A stretch of DNA of 64,000 bases from Amphirosellinia nigrospora. Lineage: Eukaryota > Ascomycota > Sordariomycetes > Xylariales > Xylariaceae. Below the pieces are notes generated by a model, which saw only the letters and a program-made list of their open reading frames with translations, did not search any database and was not told where the DNA came from. The DNA lies in contig SCHM01000003.1 of assembly GCA_004123355.1 (NCBI GenBank), forward strand, positions 7,645,058 through 7,709,057. The letters are read 5' to 3'. This document shows, piece by piece, positions 22,416 to 36,215 of the stretch (position 1 is the first letter of the stretch; every line of letters begins with the position of its first letter). The position numbers and the translations under genes were made by a program.

Positions 22416-25400
22416 TTTATATATATGCTTTAACTAATTTTACAAACTTATATAGTATTAAATCTAATAATTATTATATAATAAGCGTAATATTAGCAAT
22501 AATATTAACAATAATACTAGTAGCACTAGTAGCACTAGTAATATTAATAGTAGTATTACCGCTATTACTACTATTATTATTATATATATAAAGCTTTCTA
22601 AGTTTTTTTAAATATTATATTAATAAATAATTAAAGCAGAATTATTATTATTATTAACAATAATTGCCGTAGGACTTATTAACCCTATCGGGGTTTTTTA
22701 TTTACGCTTTACGCTTCTTACTTTTAGCGGTATTATATAGTTCTAAAACTTTATATATTTAAAAAATAGCGGCGCTATAAAAGTTTATAGCTTTTTTATT
22801 AAAAGTTAAACTTATAAAGCTTTTATACTAGCGTTATATATAAACGTACGTATATTTTTATTTATTTATTTTATATAAATAATTTTTAATATATGTTTTA
22901 GTTAATTTATTTATTATATAATAAAATAAAAAAAATATAATTATTTTTGCTTTTTTATACGATATTATTTTCTAAGTATTATTAATTATTATTTTTATTA
23001 ATATATAAATAAAGTTCGTACGTTAAAAAAATATTTTTATATAATTTTTATTTAAAATTATAGCTAAATTATTATTTTATACTAAAATAGTTTACGTAGC
23101 AGTTATATTAATTATTAAAATATTTTATTTAACTAATATATATAATGCTAAGTTTTTAAAATAGCGCTTATAGCGCTTATATATAACAATTGTATAATAT
23201 TTATTATTTTATTATATAGTTTAAGTTTAAAAAAAAAAAAAGAAAAAAATAAAAGATTAATCGTACGCGTTATTTTTCAGGGTATAAATTTTAATTATTA
23301 TTTTTTATTATAATTTTTTAATTTTTTTACTATTTATATATAATATTTGCTTTTTTAAATATTTATATATAATATATCGTTTTTATATATACCTAGCTGC
23401 TATTTATTATACGAACGTACTTTTTATAGTTTTTTAATAAATATTTTAATTTATATAAACAGCTTATTTATAAAAACTAAAGTTTTTAATATTTAATTTA
23501 GCGTATATTTAATAAATATATTAGTTAAATTATTTTTATTATTAATTTATTATATTTTAAAGATTTTTTTTTTTTATATAACTTTTAAAAAAATATAATA
23601 TTTATTATTAATTTTTTTTTTAGGTTATTTTTAGTTTAATTAAATAATTATATAATAATTTAAAATTTAAGCATAAAATAATAAATATTAAAAATAGGTT
23701 AAATATTTTATAACTTTTTAAAATATTATATAAAAAATAATAATATATTAAAACTATTAATTATATTATATAATTTATTAGTTAAAATATTTTGCGTAAC
23801 TTTTTATATTTGTTTAAATTTTAATATATAATATTATTTTAATTTTAAAGTTTAAGTTTATTATATTTTTATATAAGCTTTATTATAAATATAATAATAA
23901 ATTTAAGCTATAAAATTATATTTATATTATTTGCAAATAATTTATTTATAAAAATAAAAAGCTTTATATAATAAAAATCGAAAAAAATAAACGTAAGCTT
24001 TTTCGATAGGTTATTTTTTTTTATTTAATTTGCTTATTTAATATTTTAATATTATATAATTATACTTAATAATTTAAACTATAATAATAAAATTATATAT
24101 AGCTTTAGGTTAATATATATTATTATATATATTTTTTTAGCTTATTAAAAAATATAAGCTTAAACGAATTTTTTTATATAAAATTAATTTTAGCTAAATT
24201 TTTAGTTTAGTTTTTTAAGTTATTATAATATTTTGCTTATATAAAAAAATTTTTATTAAATTTAAATAAATATTTAAAAAATAAAATTTTTTTAGTTTTA
24301 TATAAGTTTTATTTATTTAAGTTTTTTTTTTTATATACAAAAAATTTAGCGTAATAAACTTAGCGTATTATTTATTTATATTTTAATTATTTTAAAAATA
24401 TTTAAACTATTATATATAATAATAAATATAAATTATATATAAATATTTATATTTTAAGTTTTTTTTAATAATATAATAGTATATTTTAAACTAATATAGC
24501 TTAAATTTAGCTAGGCTATATAAAAGTTATATAATATATAAAATAATTTAAAAAGTATTTTTTTTTTAGTTTTAAAAATAAATATAAATATTAATAGTTT
24601 ATTTTTAATTAAATATAAGTTTAAATAATATTTTTAAGCTTATATAAAGCTTTAAAATTTTATATAAAAATAAAATAAATATTAATTAATTATTAGTTTA
24701 TTTATTAAATCGTTAGCGATTAAATTAAAATAGTATTTTTTTGATATTATTATACTTTTTATATAATAAGTTTAAACTTTTTATATAGTTTATAGTTTTT
24801 TTTTAATTTTTTATATAAAATAAAACTTAAAAATATATTTTTTTTAAATATTTAAGTTATATATAATAAATTTAAAAACGTTTTATATAATAAGTTTATT
24901 AATTTTTATTATATTTAATTTTTTAAATAGTTTATAAAAGTTATAATAATTTTATTTATATATAGTTTAGTTATTAATTTAAAAGTTATTTTTTTTTTAT
25001 TAAAAAAGTTTATAATATTTAAATATTATATAATAAATATATTAAATATTATATAATAATAAAGCTAAGTTTTTTTTTTTTAGCTTATATTTTTTTTTAA
25101 TAATTATTAGCTATATAAATTATATATTATTTTAGTTTAAATTATTTGTTAAATATTTTTTATATAATATAGCTTAATTTATATATATAAAAATATATTA
25201 GTTTATTAATTAAAGCTATAATTATTTTTAATTTTTTAATTGTTTTAATTTTATAGTTTTTTTATTTTATTTTTTTTTTTATACTAAAACTTTGTTTTAA
25301 AAAAAAATATAAATATTATATAAAATAATCTATTTTGTTATTAATCGCGCGATTAATTTTAATTTTTACGTAGTTTTTATATAATATTTTTATTATTTTT

Positions 25401-27823
25401 TAAATAGCTATTATTTTTATATAATAAAAAAAAATAAAAAAGATTTTTTATTAATATAAAAATAAGCTTTAAAAATAAAAAAAGTTAATATAAAACTATT
25501 AAGTTTAATAATATTATTTAATATTTTTATTATTATTTATAAAATTAATTTATTATTTATATATATCGATTTTTTTTTAAAAAATATTATATATATTAAA
25601 TAGCTTATATATTTATTTTATTTTATTTATTATTTAATATTTTAATAAATATTTTATAATATTATACGTTAATTATTTTTATATATTTTTTAAATTTATC
25701 CGAAAAAAATTTATTTTAAAGTTATATATAATATTATTAAAAGTTTTTAGTAAATATTAACTAATATTTATATAATATTTTTTATATATTTTATATAAAT
25801 ATTAATTTTAAAAAAATCGCTGCTTAAAATAATATAATAATATTAATAATATATAATATTTAGTTATTTATTTATATAATTTTAATTATTTTAATTAAAT
25901 TTATAATTATTTTTAATTATAAATTTAAATTATTATAAACTTTATTATATATTTAATAATAATAATAAATTTTTAGATTTTTTTAAAATAAATTATTCGA
26001 TTTTATATTTTATATAAAATATATTTTATATAATTTTTTATATAAAAATATTTAAATTGTTTATATAATAATAGTTTAGTTTTTATAAAATAACTAGCTA
26101 TTTTATATAAGCTAATATTAAAAAATAAATAGCTTTATTTATATAATAAAAATATTTTTTTTTTATATAATAATATTTTTTATATTATTAAAATATATTT
26201 TTAAATAGTTTATATTTTTTAAAAAAAATAAAAATAAAATAAAAATATTTAAAATATAAATATTATATAGTTAATTTATTATTAATTTTTATTATATTAA
26301 TTAAAATTATTATATAGTTTTTATTAAAGCTATTTAGTTATTTTAAAAGTTTAAATAATTTTAACTTTTAAGTTTTTTTATATATAAGCTTTTATTTATA
26401 GTTTTTTATAATAAAAAATTTTAAAACTTTTATATTTAAATAATATTTTAATATTTTATATAATATTAATTATTAAATATAAATAAATTAAACAATTAGT
26501 TTATAATTATTAATTAAATATTTTTTTATTATATAATATATAAATATATTATTTATAATATTTATATAACGTTTTTATTTTATATATTTAAATTTTTTTT
26601 TTTTTTTATTATATATATTTAAATAGTTTTATATTTAGTTAAATAAATTAAAAATTCTTTAAAATTAATTTATTTTTAAATATTATTTCGTATATATTAA
26701 AATATTAATTTTTTGCGCAAAACTTTTTTTAAAAATATAATTAATTAATTAATATTTTTTTTTTAATAAATAAAATATTTTTTATTCGTACGTAAGTTTT
26801 TTAAAAAATAAATTTATATAATTTTAGCTAATATATTATTTTTAAAAATTTTTAAAATATTATATAATATTTTTATATCGTATAAAATAATTAATTTAAT
26901 TATATTATTAATTTATATAATAAAAATTTTTTATTTTTATATAAAATATTAAATTATTAGGTTTTTTTTAACTTAAAAATATAAATAAAAATCTAAAAAA
27001 AATCTTTTATATATAAGTTTTAAAAAATAAATATTATTTTAAATTCTAAAATATTTTATATACGCGTATAATAATTATATTTAAATAAATTTTTTTTAAA
27101 TATTTTATTTTAAATATTTTTTAAGCTTTAAATAGCTTATTAATTATAATTTTAATATTTTATATAAAAATAATTTTTTTTTATTTATATATTTATATAA
27201 AAATAATATTAATTTAATTAGTTTAATATTAATTATAGTTTATAATTATATTAAAATATAAATTTATAATATTATATGTTTTTTTTTATATAATTAAAAC
27301 TAATATAATATATATAATAATTTTTTATATATTAATTAATATTATAAAAAATATATATAAAATTAATTTTTTATAATTTTAAGTTTAATAATAATTAACG
27401 AACTATTATATTTTATTATAAAATAAATTATATAGTTTTTAAAATAATTTTTTTTTTTGCTAAGTTTTTAAAAAATTTAATATTTTATAAATAAAATAGC
27501 TTTATTTTAAATATTATATATAAAAAATCTAAATTTTAAATAAAAATATTTTTATATTTAATATTATATAATAAATAAATTATTTTAAAGTTTAAAAAAT
27601 TTTAAAAAACTAAATATTTTATTATATATTAAAAATATAATATATTTTTATTTATATAAAAATAAATTATTAACTAAAATAAATAATAAATAACGTTTAA
27701 TAGTTATAAAAAATTCTTAAAATTTTATTTTTAATATTTTATTTTTATACGATATTTTATTATTTAAAGTTAAAAAGCTAGCTTTTAGTTATATATAAGT
27801 TATTTTTATAGCTATTTTTGTTA

Positions 27824-27828
27824 CAATT
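27824..27828. repeat. target-site duplication of element A (left), ATTTT
   Basis: ATTTT here and ATTTT at 35187-35191 immediately flank the two TG...CA ends of element A, giving a perfect 5-bp duplication inside element B. Confidence 0.85.
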
Positions 27829-28104
27829 ACAGTATTATCTATATACGGAGTTAACACATCAGTATTAACTACGTACGATAGCTAATCATTAACTGCAGTA
27901 TTAGCTGTTCGTACAACAAAATCGGGCTAGTATGCCTGCCCGATTCGGTCGTATAATATACTGCGGCAAAATTCTTTTTACACAAAAAATTCTCCACACA
28001 AAAACCTAGCCTTCGTACGAATAGTTAAAAAAAATAAATCAATATATATAGTATTTATTTTACTTATTATTACGTACAATATCATACCCCCTAGCTACTT
28101 AACA
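27829..28104 (+). repeat. left LTR of element A (best preserved copy)
   Basis: 276 bp, TGTTACAATTACAG...CTACTTAACA. It retains GC-bearing stretches such as CGGGCTAGTATGCCTGCCCG that have become AT-only in the three other copies of this LTR, making it the best template for the ancestral LTR. Confidence 0.9.
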
Positions 28105-31100
28105 CTAATTAGTATTTTTAGTTAAAAAATAAAATTAATAAAAATAAAAACAAAATCTAAACCTGGTTATATAGGCCGCGTTTTCTATATTATACTTTAA
28201 TTCCTCTAATATTATATTAACAAGAAAAAAAATTAATTATTTTAACGTACTTTAGTACTATATTTTCGTATAAAAGTTTAATTAATAGCGCGCAATTATA
28301 TTACTTTTTAATTATTATTGTACGAACTACGCAAAAATTCGCAATATAACCTAACAACTTTTTCGTCCGCAATATTTTCGAATATAATAAAAGATAACAA
28401 CTAATCGCATAATAGCTAATATAACCAAACGTATAAAAACGCTATACCCTTAAAAAAGCAGCTAAAATAACCCTTTACTTTTTTAGCTAATACTTTATAT
28501 AATAGTATAGCCAAAAAAATCGCCTAAAAACCGGTATGTTTTTAAGTTTTATACGAAAAACTATTAACCTCCGTACGTATAAAAATACTTTATAAAACTT
28601 TAAAATAACTATTATAAAATAAATCAACGTATAAATAGCGTATTTATATATAAAATAATTATATCTTATATAATTTAAAAAACCTTTAAAAAATACTAGC
28701 AGAAAACCTTAAAGCAATAAAACCCGAAATATTTAATAAAATTAACACCCAAATTATTAAAAGATTTATAACGCCCTTCGTACAAAAAGCGTCTTAAATT
28801 AAAAACTTATAAAACAATTAAAAAAACTATATTATATAACTTATAAAAAATAAATATATTTTAATATACGGATCTTAAATCCCTGTACAACCGTTTAAAC
28901 AATATTTGTGTCCCTTACGCTAAATTAACAACTTTAAAAGTAGTAGAGTTTTTTTATATAACAAAGCAACTTTATAATCCTTTTTTTTTAAATAAAAAAA
29001 CAAACAAAAAAAAAACAAAAAAACAAATAAAAAAACAGCCGCGAAATAACCTACGTATATAACCAAAAGCTAGCCTTTTAACCTTAAATAATAGAACATC
29101 GTATAAAAATAAAATACTAAAAGCAAAGTTCTAAGAACTTTTTATAATTATTAAACGTTATTTATTATTTGTTTTAATCGATAACTTATCCTCCGTACGA
29201 GCAAAAAATATACTATATTCTAACGTATAATAGAATACCTAGTTTTTTAAAATCCTTTTTAACCTTAAAACAACCTATTTATCGTATAATATTAAATATA
29301 AAAATACCTTTATCTAAAATCTAAATCCCTTTTATATACAATATTTAAAACGGAGCTATTTTATCTGCAAAATACTAAATCTTTTTAAAACTTGGCAAAA
29401 AAAAAAGAATTATTCCGGGAACCGTATAATTTATTTTATAATAAAGTATAATAGTTTGTCGATTATTATCGAAAGTTTAAAATATAAAAAATTAGTTTTA
29501 TATTATTTTTTATAATATTAACTAATCGTACGAAAGATTATTATAATATATATTAGCCCTAATTGTACGTAAAAAAAACGTATAATACTATAAATATATA
29601 TTTAATATAATTACGAACTATAATTAATATTAAACTAATTAAACTAATATTATTTTCGTATAAATATAAATAAAAAAAAAACCTATTTTTGTACAAAATA
29701 TTAAAAGTTATAATTAATAAACTATTAAAAGCCTAAAAAGCATTTAGAACAGAATATTTAAAAAAATTTATTTAAGTAAACTATTATACGCGCGTATAAA
29801 ATATCCCGGAATTTAAAATAGCACTTATTTTTTAAAAACCTACGTATAAAAGATTTTTTTTAGACTTTCGTTTATATCTCCGGTTAAAAAAAACCTAATA
29901 ACTCGGTACTTCGTATAAAAAATAAAAAATTTTTACTAATAAATCGATAGTATAACTAAATTAACTATTATCCTGCGTAATATAAAGGTACTATATAATA
30001 CTTTAAAAATCCTTAAAAATAATATACTAGCTAAGATTATATAAATAGCTATCTTTTAAAAAACCTATATATAAATAAAAAATATTTATACTAAAAAAAA
30101 AATATTAGTTAATTAACTATATTTTTTAAAAAAAGTTTATATAAAAAATTAATATTTTAATACGTACGAAATAATATTTAAAAACGAATTAACCCCTGAA
30201 GAATTTTAACTTATTTAACTAAGTATAAAAGCTACTTAAATATATATAATAAAAAAAAAAAAAAAATTCGGATATATAAAAAAAACGTTATATAATATAT
30301 TATAAATAATATATTTATATATTATATAATAAAAGAAAACATTTAGTCGATAACCATAGATTAGCTGTTTAACTATTTATATTTAATAATTAGTACTATA
30401 TAAAGTACTAAAATATTATTTAAAATATAAAAGCTTCGAAATTTTACTATAAGAAAATTATAAACAAAAGCTTACGTATAAAAGAACCTAAAAGCTAAAA
30501 TTACTTAAACTTTAAGAATAGCTAAAATAAGCTTTAGCGGAAGCTATATAATAACTTCGGTCGGTATAATAAAAATTAATAACTAGATTAGCTGTACGAT
30601 ATTTTATATTTTAAATACCTTTATTTTATTTTTATTTTTTTTAAAAAATATAAACCGCTTAAGAATATATTTCGATAATATAAAAAATATATTGTATAAA
30701 AAATAAAAATAGTATTCTTATCGTATATAAATAAGGCTACCTGTTTTTTAATATTAGCCCGTATGAAATAGCTAGCTATTTTATAAAAACTAAGCTGCGC
30801 TGTTATATAAACGATTTAAATATTTTGTATAGAAAAATTATATAAGATGCTATTTCGTACGGAATAATAAATCGAACAACTTATTTTAAAAAAAATCTAA
30901 AAATTCTATTTATTATATTAAACGTATAATAAAAGCTCCGCGTAATTTAAATTATAATTAAAAATAACTAAATTTAACTACGAAATATTAAAACGTCGTA
31001 CGAAAACAACTAGAACGTACTATATGTTTATAACGCCCTATATCGTTTTAAGCGGCAACTTTTTTAAAATTAATATTTATACAATATAAAAAAATATATA

Positions 31101-34100
31101 TAAATATTAAATTAATATTTACTAAAAACCCCGGATAATAGTATATAACCTTAGGATAAATTTTTTATCGGATAAATTTAAAAATATATAAAATAACTAG
31201 CGTATAATACTTAAAATGCTTATTAAAGTATACTAAGCAATAAGTAAAATAAAATAAGCATATAAGCTATTTAAATATACGTATAACATTTTTCAAGAAA
31301 AATCGATATATATATAGATAATAAATTAATTTGCAAATAATAATAAAAACATTAATAATACTGTTAGACCTAATAATTTATACTTAACCTTTTTTATTTT
31401 TGGAGCTTACTTTTTATAATAAAAGTCCTTTCTATTTTCCCTTATTGTATAAAAAGTAATAGCTATTTAAAAAGCAATAAAAATACTGCGTAAAACTGTA
31501 CGAAAGTTAAAATTAGTTGCGCGATTAACGAATAAAATAAACTATTTTCGTATAACGTATTTATATTCTTTTTTCGAAGCAAAATTTTAATATAAAAAAA
31601 AAAAAATAAAAAAAACCGTACAAAATTGAAACAATCGAAAAATTAAATATAATTGTAGCTTCGATTAATAAACTAATACGCTTTTAATATGTAAGTTAAG
31701 CTATACTACTATATAAAAAATACCTAAGCAATAATTTAAACTAAAACAATGTACAACTTATATAGCTAATAATTACTAAAAAAAAATAGTCGGCTAAAAA
31801 AGAAAACTTAGCCCTATTATTATACGATGCCCAATATACTTATTGTATATATACCTAAATATTATAAACTTTCTTAACAGAAAAAAAAAGCAAGCCTTTA
31901 AATTAGCAACTAAACTACGTATAAATAAAATTATTATAACTTTTAATAAACCGTTTAAAAAGTTGGATATAATGGAAATTAATAAACTTATTATATAAAG
32001 CGGTTTTTAAATTTATTATATATAACCCGGATACTTATAAAAAAAGCATATTTTTAAGTTTTGCTTTATATAAAAAATTAAAAAAAAACTATAAAGCTAT
32101 ACAAAAAGTTTAGATTATTGTATAAAAGTATAATAATATTAAAAAAAGCACCGTTTTAACTTAATCGCTAACGATCTAATAAATAAACTAATAGCTTAAT
32201 CTTAGCATTTAGCCCTACTTTTGTACAAAATTTCGGAGCTTTATATAAGCTTAAAATATTACTTAAGCTTATATTTAGTTAAAAAATAAACTATTACGCG
32301 ATATTTATGCCCGTTTACTCTTAAAGCTAAAAAAGAAATATTCTTTAAGGATTATCTTATACATCGTATAACCCTTATATAGCCTAGCTAAATCTAAGCT
32401 ATATTTTAAAATATACTACTAATATTACTAAAAAAAATTTAAATATAAATATCTATATATAACTATATTATTAGTTATGTATAATAGTCTAAATATTTCA
32501 GGATAACTAAAATATAAATAAATAATACGCTAAGTTTTATTACGCTAAACTTTTCGTTGCGCGAAAAAAAAAAAAACTTAAACGAGCAAAACTTTGCGCA
32601 AAGCCTAAAAAAACTTTATCCTTTAAATATTTACTCAAGTTCAACGGTAGCAAGATTTTTTCGTATAAATAAAATATTATAATAACCTAAAAAAGCTAAA
32701 CTAAAAATTTAGCTAAAATTAACCCTTGTATAAAAAAATTCGCCCAAGCTTATATTTCCTAATAAACTAAAAAATATTATATTAGCAGTATATATTAACC
32801 TAAAACTACGTACGATTTTGCCGTCGCAGCTTAAATTACTAAGCCGCAATCGCATAATATTAAAGCATTAAACAAATAAATTAAGTAGCAAAAAACAACC
32901 GTCGAAAAAGCTTACGTTTATCCTTTTCGATTTCTATTATATAAAGCTTTTATTTTTATAAATAAATTATTTATAAATAATATAAATATAACTTTATAGC
33001 TTAAATTTATTATTGTACTATAGTTAAAGCTTATACGAAAAATATAGCAAACCTAAACTTTAAAATCGAAAACAATATTGTATACTAAATTCGAACAAGT
33101 ATAAAAAAGTTACGTAAAATATCCTAGCTAGCAAATTATACAGTATAATTAACAGTTTCGATAATATTATTGCTTTCGTACAATATTTTAAAAAGTTATA
33201 AAAACATTTAACCTACTTTTAATACCCGCTATTTTATACTTAAATTTTAAATTATTATATAACTGCTTAGTTAACTAAAGATAACCCAAAAAAAAAATTA
33301 ATAATAAATATTATATTTTTTTAAAAGTTATATAAAAAAAAAAAAAATCTCTAAAATACAATAAATTAATAATAAAAACAACCTAGCTAATATATTTATT
33401 AAACGTACGCTAAACTAAGCATTTAAAACTTTAGTTTTTACGAATAAGCTATTTGTACAAATCGAAGCATTTATTAAAAAAACCGTAAAAAATACGCTCG
33501 TATAATAAATAATAACCGGGTATATATAAAAACAACATATTACATATAAGCATTTAAAAAAGCGGATATTATATACGAACAATAAAAAGTTAGAAATTAT
33601 AGTAAATAATAACTAAAATTTATACCCCAAAAATAACGCGTACAATTATCCCCTATTCTCCCCTTCCCTCCCCCCTTAAACCTAAACTACATATAGTAAA
33701 AACAATAAATACCGTACAATCGCTATATATAAGCGCTATAAACGCCGCCTTAAAAACTTAGCACCGTATAATATTAGTTAAATAGAATACCCTAATAATT
33801 AACGCAACCGCTGCGTAAACTGTCCTAATATAGAATAATAACTTAGCTATAACTTTAAACAAAATCGCACGGAAATATCCTTCCTACGTATAAATTTCGC
33901 CTATATATTAACAAAAATAATAGTTAATAATACCCGGAAAATAATATCATATAAAAAAGCAAAACGATTATATTTTTTGTTTTATCGTACAATAAAACAG
34001 ATTAACTAAAGTATATATTAAAAATTATTCGTATAAATAAGCAAATAAAATATACGTACGTTTATATATAACGCTAGTATAAAAGCTCTACAAGCTTAAC

Positions 34101-34901
34101 TCCTAGTAAAAAAGCTATAAACCTTAGTAGCGCCGCTATCTTTTAAACGTACGAAGTTTTAAAACTATATAATACTACTAAAGCAAAAAGCGCAAAGCGC
34201 GGGCAAAAGACCCCAACGGGGTAATAGGTTTTATAGCAGCTATTGCTAATACTAATAGTAATTCTGCCCTAATTACCTATTAGTACAACACTTAAAAAAA
34301 CTCGGAAAACCTTACGTACGATAATAATAATAACAATAATAGTAGTAATACTGCTATTAATACTACTAGTGCTATTAGTACTATTGCTAATATTACTACT
34401 AATATTACGCCTATTATATATAATTATTAGACTTAATACTATATAAATTTACGAAATTAGTTAGAGTATACGTACGAAATAATATATATGCGTATATATA
34501 TATATATATATATATAAATATAAGTATACGCGCGTAAAAAAAAAAAAAAAAAAAAAAAAAACAAAAAAAATAGTATAAAAATAACCTAACCTACGTATAA
34601 TAAAACAAATATAAAAACAACGTATTACTAATCTTTAAAATATCTAAGCAATTAAATAAAAAATTATATATAATAGTTATATATAAGTTAGCCCTTTTAT
34701 CCGTACCTACTAACCCTTTTTCTTACGTACGGTTATACAAGCACCGGATACTTTAAAAAACAGCAATTTAACTACTATTAAGCGCTTTTTATCTACGCAC
34801 TTACTATACGATATATTTAATATTTTCTTTATGTTTGGATTTCCTATGTTAAAAAAAGCAATCGTACAAAAGCACGCTATAGCCAAAAAAAAAAAAACTA
34901 A

Positions 34902-35186
34902 TATTATAATTGCAATATTATTTATATACAAAGTTAACACATCAGTATTAACTACGTACAATAGCTAATTATTAACTGCAACATTAGTTATTCGCATAAT
35001 AAAAATTAAGCTAATATACCCGCCTAATTCAGTTGTATAATATATCGCGGTAAAATTCTTTTTATAAAAAAATTCTCCGTACGAAAGCCTAGCCTTCGTA
35101 CAAATAGTTAAAAAAATAAAATCGATATATACTATATTTATCTTACCCATTATTACGTACGATATTGTACCCCTAGCCACCTAACA
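34902..35186 (+). repeat. right LTR of element A
   Basis: 285 bp, direct repeat of 27829-28104 with many G-to-A and some C-to-T differences (TATTATAATTGC for TGTTACAATTAC at its start). Followed directly by the ATTTT duplication at 35187-35191. Confidence 0.88.
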
Positions 35187-35902
35187 ATTTTTTATTTTTT
35201 TTTGTTTTTTTTTTATTTATTTTTTTATTTAAAAAAAAAAATCGTAAAATTATTTTATTATATAAAAAACTTTACTAATTTTAAAATTATTAATTTAATA
35301 TAAAAATATAAATATTATTTAAAATAGTTATATAAAAATTTAAAATTTATATATTAAAATATATTTATTTTTTATAAATTAATAATATAGTTTTTTTTAA
35401 TTGTTTTATAAATTTTTAATTTAAAACGTTTTTATATAAAAAACGTTATAAATTTTTTTAATAATTTAAATATTAATTTTATTAAATATTTAAGTTTTAT
35501 TACTTTAAAATCTTTTATTAATATTTTTTAAAAATTTTTTAAGTTATATAAATATATATTTTTATATATAAATATATTATTTATATATTAATTTATTTTA
35601 TAATAATTATTTTAAAATTTTATAAAATATTTTATACGTATAAAAGTTAATAGTTTTTTATATAAAACTTAAAAATATACTAGTTTTTGGGCGTTTTTTA
35701 GCTATATTATTATATAAAATATTAGCTAAAAAATAAAAAATTATTTTAACTATTTTTTAAAAATATAACGTTTTTATAAGTTTGTTTATATTAGCTATTA
35801 TATAATTAATTATTATTATTATATTCGAAAATATTACGGAAAAAAGTTATAAATTATATTACGAACTTTTATATAATTTATATAATAATAATTAAAAAAT
35901 AA

Positions 35903-36215
35903 TGTAGAAATGGTATTAATACTAGGGAGCAATACTAGGTTGGTTAGCTTAATTAGTATATTTATACTATTATATACTTTTAGTTTTTTAGTTATAAACT
36001 AAATAAGCTATTTTTTTATTAAATACTAAAGAATTTACTTAAGTAGCTATAATAGCTTAATATTTTTTTATCTTATATAAAAAGGTTCTTTTTACGCGTG
36101 CTACGTAATATTTAGCGCATATATAAAACTATATGCTATTATACTATATAACTACTTAAACACTAGTAATTAATAAATTACTAGGCTAATTAAATACTAG
36201 ATTTATATACTAATA
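35903..36215 (-). repeat. left LTR of element C
   Basis: 313 bp, direct repeat of 42604-42916. The start TGTAGAAATGGTATTAATAC is well preserved while the far end has decayed (CTAATA for CTGACA), the opposite pattern to the right LTR. Confidence 0.88.

Larger units (their letters stand above)
27829..35186 (+). mobile_element. element A: LTR retrotransposon, 7,358 bp, inserted in reverse into element B
   Basis: Direct LTRs at 27829-28104 (276 bp) and 34902-35186 (285 bp) with TG...CA ends (TGTTAC...TTAACA; the second copy starts TA by decay). A perfect 5-bp duplication ATTTT flanks it. Its body is colinear in reverse with B: landmark pairs include 27780/29080, 27068/29795, 25345/31522, 23985/32925 and 23280/33640. 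The plus strand is A-rich and C-over-G, and an A-tract ending in ACTAA precedes the right LTR, so I infer plus orientation. Stops are everywhere in all frames; no protein family can be assigned. It keeps more C and G than B and is therefore the less mutated copy. Confidence 0.9.

Noticed and set aside
22328-22591. 87-codon plus-strand open frame in the AT block
   Set aside because: Made of T-runs, a (TA)n microsatellite and AGTAGC-type triplets inside element B; chance frame in low-complexity DNA.
34710-35180. Two minus-strand open frames (83 and 71 codons)
   Set aside because: They lie across the right LTR of element A and its internal border; not coding, and the homologous copy in B has no such frames.
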